A stretch of 64,000 nt of DNA from Sphingomonas chungangi. Its GTDB lineage: Bacteria; Pseudomonadota; Alphaproteobacteria; Sphingomonadales; Sphingomonadaceae. How positions within the stretch are numbered: position 1 is the first letter of the stretch; each line of letters begins with the position of its first letter. Location: positions 186,001 to 250,000 of the forward strand of contig NZ_JACEIB010000025.1 of NCBI RefSeq assembly GCF_013778325.1, written 5' to 3'. Both the position numbers and the translations under genes were made by a program. The notes under the pieces were generated by a model. That model made no database searches and was not told the origin of the DNA. It saw only the letters and a program-made list of their open reading frames with translations. Positions 41,624 to 48,852 of this stretch are shown here, piece after piece.

Positions 41624-42116
41624 GCGCGGCGATCTTCTCCAGATCGGGATCGATCCCCGCCATCGCGCGGCGCGCCGCGCGGCGGGCGAAGCGAAGCGTC
41701 TCCGCCTTGCGCCGCGCCGCCGCCACCGGGCGGTGGAGCGGCTCGCGGATGATCGCGGCATCGTAGCGATCCGCCACGATCAACCCCGTTATGTGCGGCC
41801 GGAACCCCTCGGTCTCGAACGGCGACAGATCGAAGCCCGGCGGCACCGCCCAGAAGAAGCGGTCGCAATACTCAAGATAGTCGGGCCACTTCATGTCGCC
41901 GAGGAGATCGGCACGCGACACCTTGATCTCGACGATGGTAAGTTGGCCCCTGCCGTCGATCGCCATGATGTCCGCGCGGCGCCCGTTGCCGAGCGGCACC
42001 TCGCACAGCGCCATGCAGTCCGCCCGGAACATCAGACGCGAAACGCCCCGCGCGACGTCCATCGCGACGGGCGGCGCATCGGCAAGACAATATGGTTCGG
42101 AAGGCTGAGTCGCCAT
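41616..42116 (-). CDS. mmcB: MmcB family DNA repair protein
   Basis: A 166-residue nuclease-like protein of the MmcB family, found in alphaproteobacteria and needed for survival of mitomycin C damage in Caulobacter. The PD-(D/E)xK-type core is visible as RRADIMAIDGRGQLTIVEIKVSRADLLGD, with D and E-x-K residues, followed by KWPDYLEYCDRFFWAVPPGF. The C-terminal tail is Arg/Ala-rich. Its stop overlaps by 8 bp the end of the ankyrin gene. Sensitivity to DNA damage is established for the family, not tested here. Confidence 0.85.
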   Translation of the reverse strand: MATQPSEPYCLADAPPVAMDVARGVSRLMFRADCMALCEVPLGNGRRADIMAIDGRGQLTIVEIKVSRADLLGDMKWPDYLEYCDRFFWAVPPGFDLSPFETEGFRPHITGLIVADRYDAAIIREPLHRPVAAARRKAETLRFARRAARRAMAGIDPDLEKIAALS

Positions 42117-42210
42117 GTCACTTGGCTAGAACATCAGGCGAACGAAATAAAGGGTCAGGATTTGACGGGACTTCCGCGCCGCCGGACCTCTCGGCCCGGC
42201 TTGAAATCGT

Positions 42211-42891
42211 TCAGCGGAAGAAGATGTGGTTGCCGAGCGAGGCGACCTTGACCTTGCCCCAGCCCGGGGACACGCGACGGGCGTGGAAGAACAGGGCGGC
42301 CGGGGCGATTTGCTTCCATAGGCCCTGGCGCGCGATGGTGGCGATCGCCACGGCACGTTGCCACGCATTGTTCGCGTGGCTCGGCTCGGGGATCGAGCCC
42401 CCCTTCAGGAAGGAGAACTGACCGGGCTGCTTGACGACACCGCACACCGTTTCCGGGAACCGGCCCGAGGTAGTGCGATTCATGATCGTCTGCGCGACGG
42501 CGAGCTGGCCGTTCAAGGGCTCGCCCTTCGATTCGTAATAGACCGAGCTCGCGAGGCAATCGCCCTGCTCGTCGCCAGTGGTCGCAGCGACATGCGCAGC
42601 GACCATGTCCTCAAGCGTTTGCGGGGTCTGGAGAGCCGTGTCGCTATCGGCCTGCGGCGCGATGGGGGAACCATTGGCCTGCCCCGCCGTTGAGAAATCC
42701 TGATCGCGATTCTGAAGCGTATTCACATCGACGGCGAGCAGAGGCGCCGTGACTGCTGCCAACATCGCCGTGGCCGGGCCTGCCGAGTCGGTTCCCTCGG
42801 CGGCGAGCGATGGAACCGCGACGGTTACCGCTCCGAACAGGCAGGAAAAAGACGCCACCGCGAGGGCAGCGCGCGTAAATATGCGCATCAT
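42211..42891 (-). CDS. SleB-type cell wall hydrolase
   Basis: A 226-residue exported protein with a signal peptide (MMRIFTRAALAVASFSCLFGA, cleaved after SLAAE) and a C-terminal SleB hydrolase domain: CLASSVYYESKGEPLNGQLAVAQTIMNR, with the conserved glutamate, then FPETVCGVVKQPGQFSF and the tail PAALFFHARRVSPGWGKVKVASLGNHIFF. It would cleave peptidoglycan. The region between signal and domain is a flexible Ala/Thr/Gln linker. The start at 42891 is chosen over the TTG at 42930. It is separated from mmcB by 94 bp in which I see no gene. Confidence 0.87.
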   Translation of the reverse strand: MMRIFTRAALAVASFSCLFGAVTVAVPSLAAEGTDSAGPATAMLAAVTAPLLAVDVNTLQNRDQDFSTAGQANGSPIAPQADSDTALQTPQTLEDMVAAHVAATTGDEQGDCLASSVYYESKGEPLNGQLAVAQTIMNRTTSGRFPETVCGVVKQPGQFSFLKGGSIPEPSHANNAWQRAVAIATIARQGLWKQIAPAALFFHARRVSPGWGKVKVASLGNHIFFR

Positions 42892-42925
42892 GATCCGCGA
42901 ACCTGCGGCAGACCCCGCCCTGACC

Positions 42926-42950
42926 CCCAAAACAACCGGGCCGGTTTGTG
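42926..42950 (-). terminator. Intrinsic terminator after the hpf-ptsN-thioesterase-DUF1491 operon
   Basis: On the minus strand the stem ACAAACCGG / CCGGTTGT (one bulge, single-base loop) is followed directly by TTTT. It lies about 92 bp beyond the DUF1491 stop codon and 35 bp before the start of the SleB gene. Confidence 0.55.
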
Positions 42951-43041
42951 ATCCCCCGACTACGGAAGCCGCCCGAATAAACGAAAGGCAGCAGCCGTTA
43001 CCGAAATGTGTCGGCCTCTTGGCCCATGCTGCACTGCACGG

Positions 43042-43383
43042 TCAACCCATTGCAGTCATTTCAGCGGCGAACCGTTCCACTCCTGCGATATCAAGCTCGA
43101 CCAGCCAAAGATCATCATCGGATCGTCGGCGACGCTCCATATAGGCGTTAACCTCTTGGTAACCCTGTATATATTGTGGCCCGACACGCCGCCATCGATA
43201 CGATCCCGAAACATCCAGAACGCGTTCCAGCACGGTTTTCGGCGCGCCGCGGTCGCATAGCAGAAGCAGGATCGCACCAGCTTCGCGGTCGCCCTTGGCG
43301 AGCACGACCCCGCTGCCACCCTCGCCTTCGATTCGCCGGATCAGCGCGGAAACCTGGATGTGCGCGGCCAGCCGCGGCGTCAT
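43042..43383 (-). CDS. DUF1491 family protein
   Basis: A 113-residue protein starting MTPRLAAHIQVSALIRRIEGEGGSGVVLAKGDREAGAILLLL, the characteristic start of DUF1491, a small alphaproteobacterial family with no known function. It contains RDRGAPKTVLERVLD-type and YQEVNAYMERRRRSDDDLWLVELDI segments. The ATG at 43383 overlaps the thioesterase stop (ATGA). The conserved position after ptsN and the thioesterase suggests translational coupling only. Confidence 0.85.
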   Translation of the reverse strand: MTPRLAAHIQVSALIRRIEGEGGSGVVLAKGDREAGAILLLLCDRGAPKTVLERVLDVSGSYRWRRVGPQYIQGYQEVNAYMERRRRSDDDLWLVELDIAGVERFAAEMTAMG

Positions 43384-43838
43384 TTGGCATAGCCGGGCAG
43401 CGACGAAAGCGGGATGTGCGAGCGCATGAACGTGCCCGTCCCGCGCGCCACTTCCTCGCCTTCGGCATCGATCAGCCGCGCGTCGGCGACGAGGACCCGG
43501 CGCTTGCCGGACACCCATCGCCCCTCCGCCACCAGCGGCCCCGCCTTGACCGGGCGGGTCAGCAGCAGATTGAAGGCGGTAGTGAGCAGGAAACGGTCGC
43601 TCACCAGCGTGTTGGCCGCATAGAAAGCGGCATCGTCGAGCATCTTGAAATAGATGGTGCCGTGCGCCGCGCCGGCCGCGTGATAGACCCGGTCATCCAC
43701 CTCGAAGTGGATACGCGCCGCTCCTACGCCGATCACCTCCAGCCGGGAGGCAAAGAGCCGATTGATCGGCGCGGCCGCATAGAGCGATTCGAGCGCGTCG
43801 AAATGCGCCCGCTCCCCCGCCGATACGCCTTCGCTCAC
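43380..43838 (-). CDS. PaaI-type (hotdog) thioesterase
   Basis: A 152-residue hotdog-fold protein with the PaaI-like catalytic helix HAAGAAHGTIYFKMLDDAAFYAANTL and the late strand RRVLVADARLIDAEGEEVARGTGTFMRS. It would hydrolyse an acyl- or aryl-CoA thioester; the natural substrate is not known. The GTG start overlaps the ptsN stop (GTGA), and its end overlaps DUF1491, so hpf-ptsN-thioesterase-DUF1491 behave as one operon. Confidence 0.86.
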   Translation of the reverse strand: MSEGVSAGERAHFDALESLYAAAPINRLFASRLEVIGVGAARIHFEVDDRVYHAAGAAHGTIYFKMLDDAAFYAANTLVSDRFLLTTAFNLLLTRPVKAGPLVAEGRWVSGKRRVLVADARLIDAEGEEVARGTGTFMRSHIPLSSLPGYAK

Positions 43839-44302
43839 GCGGCCGAACGGGTTTCGCCGCCGGCGAACAGGGCATAGAGCGCATCGGCCGATCCCGCTCC
43901 CCGCAACTTGGCGACGAACGCCCGGTCGCGCAGCCGCCGGCTCACCCGGGCGAGCGCCTTGAGATGGTCGACCCCGGCATCCGGCGGTGACAGCAGCAGG
44001 AAAACAAGATCGACCGGCAACCCGTCGATCGCCGCGAATTCGACCGGCTGTGCCAGCTTGGCGAACAGGCCGACGACATGGGGCAACCTCTCGATCTTGC
44101 CGTGCGGGATCGCGACGCCGCCGCCGAATCCGGTCGACCCCAGCCGCTCACGCTCACCCAACCGCTCGCCGATATGGCGCGCGTCGAGGCCCCTCTGCTT
44201 GGCGGCGAGACCGGCCAGAGTCTGGAACAGCGCCTTCTTGGAAGACGCCGCCAGATCGTGGAGCACGGCCTCGGGCGCGAGGATGTCGCTGAAATCGTCC
44301 AT
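43835..44302 (-). CDS. ptsN: PTS IIA-like nitrogen-regulatory protein PtsN
   Basis: PtsN (EIIA-Ntr) takes phosphate from the nitrogen PTS branch and regulates potassium transport, stringent response and metabolism depending on its phosphorylation state. The 155-residue protein has the phospho-accepting H67 in GVAIPHGKIE and ends in DHLKALARVSRRLRDRAFVAKLRGAGSADALYALF. It lies 18 bp after hpf. In other alphaproteobacteria an rpoN gene precedes hpf-ptsN, but none is here. Confidence 0.95.
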   Translation of the reverse strand: MDDFSDILAPEAVLHDLAASSKKALFQTLAGLAAKQRGLDARHIGERLGERERLGSTGFGGGVAIPHGKIERLPHVVGLFAKLAQPVEFAAIDGLPVDLVFLLLSPPDAGVDHLKALARVSRRLRDRAFVAKLRGAGSADALYALFAGGETRSAA

Positions 44303-44320
44303 ATGAGCGGATGACTACCG

Positions 44321-44902
44321 TCAGCCTGCGCGGTTCGGCTCGACCCAACCGATCGTACCGTCACCCCGACGATAGACCATGTTGAAGGCGCCGGTGCCGG
44401 AATTGCGGAACAGCAGAGCGCCGGTATTGCGCAGATCGAGCATCATAACCGCGTCGGATACTGTCGCGTCGGGCACGTCCACCCGCGTCTCGGCGATGAT
44501 CAGCGGGGCGTCGGAGACCTCCGCCTCGTCATCGCCAATCTCGAACACCGTATAGCCGGCATTCGCGTCGATGCCGCCGTCGATCTCGGCGGCGACGCCG
44601 CTGCCGTTCTTGGCCTTGAGCCGCTTGGTGTAGCGGCGCAGCTGCTTTTCGATCTTATTGGCCGCATCATCGAAGGCGGGGTGCGCCTCCTGCCCGGTGC
44701 CATGCGCCTTGAGCACCACCCCCTGGTTCACATGAGCGATGATGTCGCACTTGAAACTGTCATGCGGCGCCTTGCCGAAGGTGGCGTGGGCCGAGAGCGC
44801 TCGCGAGAAATATTTGTCCGCGATGGCGCCCAGCCGGTCCGAGACATGCTCCTGAAGAGCCTCGCCGGTGTCGACCTGATGGCCGGATACGCGGATGTCC
44901 AT
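44321..44902 (-). CDS. hpf: Long-form ribosome hibernation promoting factor
   Basis: HPF binds the decoding centre of resting ribosomes and causes 100S dimers. This is the 193-residue long form: the N-terminal S30AE domain (MDIRVSGHQVDTGEALQEHVSDRLGAI) and the C-terminal dimerisation domain (VMMLDLRNTGALLFRNSGTGAFNMVYRRGDGTIGWVEP). A charged linker separates them. AAGGAG stands before the ATG. It lies 33 bp after dnaQ and is the first gene of hpf-ptsN-thioesterase-DUF1491. Confidence 0.95.
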   Translation of the reverse strand: MDIRVSGHQVDTGEALQEHVSDRLGAIADKYFSRALSAHATFGKAPHDSFKCDIIAHVNQGVVLKAHGTGQEAHPAFDDAANKIEKQLRRYTKRLKAKNGSGVAAEIDGGIDANAGYTVFEIGDDEAEVSDAPLIIAETRVDVPDATVSDAVMMLDLRNTGALLFRNSGTGAFNMVYRRGDGTIGWVEPNRAG

Positions 44903-44935
44903 GTCTCGTTCTCCTTCTTTTGGCCGGCGGGCGGG

Positions 44936-45667
44936 CTAGGCCTGCCCCCCCGGCGCGTCAACCGCTGGAGCCAAAGTGGCCCAGACGGGATTCACCAACG
45001 TCGCGACGAACGACTGGTGCCGTTCCAGTTCGTCCGTGCTCGCGGAATGCGGGCGCGGCCGCCGGATAGGGCGTGTTGCCGAAGCGACAGAGATATCCGC
45101 GACGATCGTCTCGGCAACGATGGACACCGCTGAATCGGCCAGGCCGAGGCCGATCTGGCGACCCCCAGTCAGCTCGACGTAGAGTTGCGCGAGCAGCTGC
45201 GCGTCGAGCAGCGCGCCATGCTTGATGCGATGGCTGCGATCGATTCCGTAGCGGGTGCACAGCGCGTCGAGGCTATGCTTGGCACCGGGATGGCGGATGC
45301 GCGCGATGGCCAGCGTGTCGACCATGCGCTGCATGGCGACGATCGGGCGACCGCAACGCTCCAGCTCGGCATTGAGGAAGCCGAAGTCGAACGCGGCATT
45401 GTGCGCGACCAGCGGCGAATCGCCGATGAACTCCAGCAGGTCCTGAACCGATTCGTGGAAGCGCGGCTTGTCCGACAGGAAGGTGATCGACAGGCCGTGG
45501 ACCCGCTCGGCCTCCATCGGCATGTCCCGGTCGGGATGGAAATAGGCATGATAGGTGCGCCCCGTCTCGACCCGGTTGACGATCTCAACACAGCCGATCT
45601 CCACCAGTCGGTCTCCCGTCAGTGGGTTCAAGCCGGTGGTTTCGGTGTCGAAGACGATTTCGCGCAT
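44936..45667 (-). CDS. dnaQ: DNA polymerase III epsilon subunit (3'-5' proofreading exonuclease)
   Basis: DnaQ removes misincorporated bases during replication. The 243-residue protein has the DEDDh exonuclease motifs: FDTETTG (D7, E9) near the start, VHGLSITFL, HNAAFDFGFLNAEL and the late HGALLDAQLLAQLYVEL. The C-terminal part is a Arg/Pro linker that should bind the polymerase. The ATG at 45667 lies inside the coaE gene end (40 bp overlap), without a clear ribosome-binding site, so it may be coupled to coaE. An ATG at 45703 is also in frame. Confidence 0.95.
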   Translation of the reverse strand: MREIVFDTETTGLNPLTGDRLVEIGCVEIVNRVETGRTYHAYFHPDRDMPMEAERVHGLSITFLSDKPRFHESVQDLLEFIGDSPLVAHNAAFDFGFLNAELERCGRPIVAMQRMVDTLAIARIRHPGAKHSLDALCTRYGIDRSHRIKHGALLDAQLLAQLYVELTGGRQIGLGLADSAVSIVAETIVADISVASATRPIRRPRPHSASTDELERHQSFVATLVNPVWATLAPAVDAPGGQA

Positions 45668-46269
45668 GGGCGGCAATATCGGATTCCTCGGGCGCGGAGG
45701 CAAGCGAGGAGACGCATCACCTGATTACGCGTTTCGAAGCGGGTCGTTCCTGTGTCGATCACGAAATCGGCGCGGCGGCGCTTCTCGCGATCCGGCACTT
45801 GCAGGCGCAGGATGTGGGTGAATTTCGCCTGGCTCATGCCCGGCCGCGCGAGCACGCGCTTGCGCTGCATCCAGGCCGGCGCGGAGACAACGATGGTGGC
45901 ATCCATGCGCCGCTCGCCGCGCTTCTCGAAAAGCAGCGGCACGTCGTCGATCAAGATCGCGCGGGAGCGGTGGCGGCGCACGAAATCGCGGCGCATCGCG
46001 TGGACGGCTGGATGGACGATCCGCTCAAGCCGCCGCAGCGCGTCCCGATTCCCGAACACCGCCTTGCCCAGCGCAATGCGATCGACACCTTTGAGACCGG
46101 TGACACCGGGAAAGGCAGCCTCGATGGCGGGCAACAGAATGCCGCCCGGGCCTTGGAGTTCGTGCACGGCCGCATCCGCATCGAACACCGGCACGCCGGC
46201 GGCGCGGAACATCGCAGCGACGGTCGACTTGCCCATGCCGATCGAACCGGTGAGGCCTATGACTATCAT
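45628..46269 (-). CDS. coaE: Dephospho-CoA kinase
   Basis: CoaE phosphorylates dephospho-CoA in the last step of coenzyme A synthesis. The 213-residue protein starts MIVIGLTGSIGMGKST, the P-loop with K14, and has the lid and base-binding residues of the family (DADAAVHEL, IDDVPLLFEKRGERRMDATIVVSAP, RRRADFVIDTG). It is coupled to aroE by an ATGA overlap and leads into dnaQ. Confidence 0.95.
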   Translation of the reverse strand: MIVIGLTGSIGMGKSTVAAMFRAAGVPVFDADAAVHELQGPGGILLPAIEAAFPGVTGLKGVDRIALGKAVFGNRDALRRLERIVHPAVHAMRRDFVRRHRSRAILIDDVPLLFEKRGERRMDATIVVSAPAWMQRKRVLARPGMSQAKFTHILRLQVPDREKRRRADFVIDTGTTRFETRNQVMRLLACLRARGIRYCRPCAKSSSTPKPPA

Positions 46270-47117
46270 GACGTGAGCATCGCCCGCAATTCGGCATCGC
46301 GATCGCGCGGCGGATCGGCGCCGAAGAACAGCCGGAAGGCGACGGCCGCCTGGCCGATCAGCATCTCCAGCCCGTCGACCGTGCGCAACCCGGCGACGCG
46401 CGCTTGCTGGAGGAACGGTGTATCGGTCGGCGCCGTGACGATGTCGTAGGCGATGCTGCCGGGCGGCGCATGACTGAAATCAAAGGCGAGCGGCGGCTGG
46501 CCGGTCATGCCGAGCGAGGTGGCGTTGACAATCAGATCGAGGCAGCCGGCGCGATCGTCGAACGCGAAGTCGGACGGCGTCGCGAACTGATCGAGCGGCG
46601 CGACATGATGCTCCCCCTCGGCCAGCTCGGCGAGCAGGGTCTCGGCCTTGGCTGGATCGCGACCCGCCAGCACCAGCACGAAGCCTTCCCCCGCCAGCGC
46701 CGAGACGATCGCCCGCGCCGCGCCGCCGGTGCCGAGCACGCGCGCCATGCGGAAAAGATGTCGATGCCGCAGGAAAGGCCGGAGCGGCTCGATGAACCCC
46801 GCCGCGTCGGTGTTATGCCCCGTCAGCAAACCATCGGCCTCGCGAACGATCGTATTCACCGCGCCGATCGTCTCGGCGGACGGATCGAGACGGTCGAGAA
46901 GCGGCATAACCGCCTGCTTGTGCGGCATAGTGACGTTGCAGCCGCACCAATCCGGATCGGGGCGGCGTTCGGCGATGTAATCGGCGAGATCGTCGGCCTT
47001 CACATGAGCGCAGCGATAGTCGCCGGGCAGGCCCAGAGCCTCCAGCCAGAAACGGTGGATCTTCGGCGACTTGGACTGCGTGATCGGATCGCCGATCACC
47101 TCGGCATAGACGGTCAC
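46266..47117 (-). CDS. aroE: Shikimate dehydrogenase
   Basis: AroE reduces 3-dehydroshikimate to shikimate in aromatic amino-acid synthesis. The 283-residue protein has SKSPKIHRFWLEALG, the catalytic lysine region NVTMPHKQAVMPLLD, GHNTDAAGF and the NADP motif VLGTGGAARAIVSAL. The start is GTG and overlaps the maf stop (GTGA); the end overlaps coaE (ATGA). The tight PSRP-maf-aroE-coaE-dnaQ chain is a known alphaproteobacterial origin-proximal group. Confidence 0.95.
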   Translation of the reverse strand: MTVYAEVIGDPITQSKSPKIHRFWLEALGLPGDYRCAHVKADDLADYIAERRPDPDWCGCNVTMPHKQAVMPLLDRLDPSAETIGAVNTIVREADGLLTGHNTDAAGFIEPLRPFLRHRHLFRMARVLGTGGAARAIVSALAGEGFVLVLAGRDPAKAETLLAELAEGEHHVAPLDQFATPSDFAFDDRAGCLDLIVNATSLGMTGQPPLAFDFSHAPPGSIAYDIVTAPTDTPFLQQARVAGLRTVDGLEMLIGQAAVAFRLFFGADPPRDRDAELRAMLTS

Positions 47118-47707
47118 GCCAGCATCTCGCCGATATCGCGCAGCCAGCCGAGCAACGGCATCAACGGCATGCCGAGGATGGTGAACTGGCTACCCTCCAG
47201 CTTGGAGAAGATCTGTACACCCGGCCCCTCGATCCGGAAGCAGCCGACGCAGCCGGAAATCGCCGGCCATTCGGCATCGAGATAGGATTCCAGGAAGGCA
47301 TCCGAAAAATCGCGGACCTGCAGCCTGGCGACATCGACATGCCGCCACACCGGCATGCCGTCCCGCGCGCCGACCGCGGCGCTCACCAGCCTGTGCGATC
47401 CGCCGCGCATCATGCGGAGTTGTTCGGCCGCCCGCTCACGCGAATCCGGCTTGTCGAGCATGGCACCGTCCGCCAGCGCCATCACCGAATCGCTGCCGAT
47501 CACCGTTCGCCCTGGCATCCGCAGCGATACAGCGACCGCCTTCAGTTCGGCGAGTGCATCGGCGAGGCCCCGCGCCGCGATCCCATCCGCTTTCAGTGAT
47601 TCTTTCGCGGCATCTTCATCGACCTGCGGGCGTACCACCTCGAACGACACACCGGCTGCCTCCAGCATCGCACGACGCGACGCGCTACCCGATGCGAGCA
47701 CGATCAT
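47114..47707 (-). CDS. maf: Maf-like nucleotide pyrophosphatase
   Basis: Maf proteins hydrolyse non-canonical or free nucleoside triphosphates to monophosphates and can restrain septum formation. The 197-residue protein begins MIVLASGSASRRAMLEAAGV, the family signature, and has the conserved TVIGSDSVMALADGAMLDKPDSRERAAEQLRMMRG. Start and stop overlap neighbours (ATGA with PSRP, GTGA with aroE). Confidence 0.93.
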   Translation of the reverse strand: MIVLASGSASRRAMLEAAGVSFEVVRPQVDEDAAKESLKADGIAARGLADALAELKAVAVSLRMPGRTVIGSDSVMALADGAMLDKPDSRERAAEQLRMMRGGSHRLVSAAVGARDGMPVWRHVDVARLQVRDFSDAFLESYLDAEWPAISGCVGCFRIEGPGVQIFSKLEGSQFTILGMPLMPLLGWLRDIGEMLA

Positions 47708-48531
47708 GCGCGCGCCGGCAGCTTCTCGCGCCGCTCGGTGACGAGGTTGATGATCGCCGCCGCCGTTTCCTCGATCGAGCGCCGGGTGACGTCGATGGTC
47801 GGCCAGCCATGATCCGAGAACATGCGGCGCGCATAGGCCAGTTCGCGCGTCACGCGATCCTGATCGACATAAGCCGTCTCGGCCTTCTCGTTCAGCGAAA
47901 GCAGGCGGTTGCGGCGGATCTGGATCAGCCGGTCGGCGCTGGTGGTGAGGCCGACGACCAACGGCTTCTGCAGCGTGAAGAGGTTGGGCGGCGGCGGGCT
48001 TTCCACCACCAGCGGGATGTTCGCCACGCGATAACCGCGATTGGCGAGATAGATGGAGGTCGGCGTCTTGGACGAACGTGAAACGCCGGCGAGCACGATA
48101 TCTGCCTCCTCCCATTCGTGGGCATCGATGCCGTCGTCATGCGCGATCGTGTAGTGGATCGCCTCCACCCGATCGAAATAGGCCGCATCGAGCGCGTGCT
48201 GACCGCCCGGCCGGCTGATCGTCTCCTTGCCGAGCAGGCGAGACAGCGCGCCGATCACCGGATCGAGCGCCGAGACCGCATGCAGCCCCATCGCATGGCA
48301 TCGCGATTCCAGACGTCGTCGCACGGTGGAATTGACGAGCGTGTAGATGACCAGGCCGGGTTTGGCGGCGATCTCGGTCAGCACGCGATCGAGATGGCCC
48401 TCGGAGCGCACCATCGGCCAGAAATGCTTGACCGCCTCGACGCCTTCGAACTGGGCGAGGCCGGCCTTGGCGACATTCTCCAGCGTCTCGCCGGTGGAAT
48501 CCGAGAGAAGGTGGAGGTGGAGACGCGTCAT
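47704..48531 (-). CDS. PEP synthase/PPDK regulatory bifunctional kinase-phosphorylase (DUF299)
   Basis: This family phosphorylates and dephosphorylates pyruvate phosphate dikinase or PEP synthase, switching them off or on with ADP or phosphate. The 275-residue protein starts MTRLHLHLLSDSTGETLENVAKA and has the unusual P-loop GVSRSSKTPTSIYLANRGYRVANIPLV. The ATG at 48531 was chosen because homologues start there; longer frames lack a ribosome-binding site. In Caulobacter the same gene flanks the chromosomal origin, and it is followed here by the same genes, maf and aroE. Confidence 0.94.
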   Translation of the reverse strand: MTRLHLHLLSDSTGETLENVAKAGLAQFEGVEAVKHFWPMVRSEGHLDRVLTEIAAKPGLVIYTLVNSTVRRRLESRCHAMGLHAVSALDPVIGALSRLLGKETISRPGGQHALDAAYFDRVEAIHYTIAHDDGIDAHEWEEADIVLAGVSRSSKTPTSIYLANRGYRVANIPLVVESPPPPNLFTLQKPLVVGLTTSADRLIQIRRNRLLSLNEKAETAYVDQDRVTRELAYARRMFSDHGWPTIDVTRRSIEETAAAIINLVTERREKLPARA

Positions 48532-48575
48532 ATCCTCGGGCTTGATCCGTTGCCTGCCGCTCTTGGGCCGAAAGC

Positions 48576-48584
48576 TGTGGATAA
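48576..48584 (-). promoter_or_regulatory. DnaA box (exact consensus)
   Basis: TGTGGATAA is the exact reverse complement of the DnaA consensus TTATCCACA. It is the only exact match I found in the window. Confidence 0.75.
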
Positions 48585-48699
48585 GCATGGGTGAGGCACG
48601 CCGACAAGCCGAGGGATACCGCAATGGCATCGATTCGCTACCGCTGTGTGGCGGTAATCCTACGGATTCGCTCACAAGGGGGCGGAGATTCCCCCAGCC

Positions 48700-48708
48700 T
48701 GTGGAAAA
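48700..48708 (-). promoter_or_regulatory. DnaA box-like sequence
   Basis: TGTGGAAAA (reverse complement TTTTCCACA) differs from the DnaA consensus at one position and is a variant used as a box in other bacteria. It is 116 bp from the exact box, between GANTC sites. Confidence 0.5.
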
Positions 48709-48766
48709 GGGGGAGGAATCGAATCGACTCGCGCCGACTCCGCGAGTCGCCGCGACAGCGCTTCTG

Positions 48767-48795
48767 TTGGCAATTGCGGGCCATCCGAATAAACC
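48767..48795 (+). promoter_or_regulatory. Possible hemE promoter inside the origin
   Basis: TTGGCA (48767-48772) and TAAACC (48790-48795), 17 bp apart, resemble -35 and -10 boxes. They lie 58 bp before the hemE start. In Caulobacter a hemE promoter within the origin is known, so the position is reasonable, but the -10 match is weak. Confidence 0.3.
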
Positions 48796-48852
48796 CCGCG
48801 ACCAAGCCGCCTACTGACTATCAACCACCCATGACTCTAAATAAGGAATGAT

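Larger units (their letters stand above)
48532..48852. other. Predicted chromosomal replication origin (oriC)
   Basis: This 321-bp gene-free gap is the longest in the window. It lies between the divergent DUF299 gene and hemE, exactly where Caulobacter oriC is found. It holds an exact DnaA box (48576-48584), a near-match box (48700-48708), nine GANTC sites between 48632 and 48837, a 9-bp inverted repeat (48725-48733 with 48741-48749), a smaller one (TACCGC/GCGGTA, 48639-48656), and an AT-richer end next to hemE (about 48812-48852). The combination is strong but replication initiation is not shown by sequence alone. No ORF of note crosses it. Confidence 0.75.

Noticed and set aside
42117-42210. 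Gap between mmcB and the SleB gene
   Set aside because: No open frame, hairpin or motif that I could support; left without a feature.
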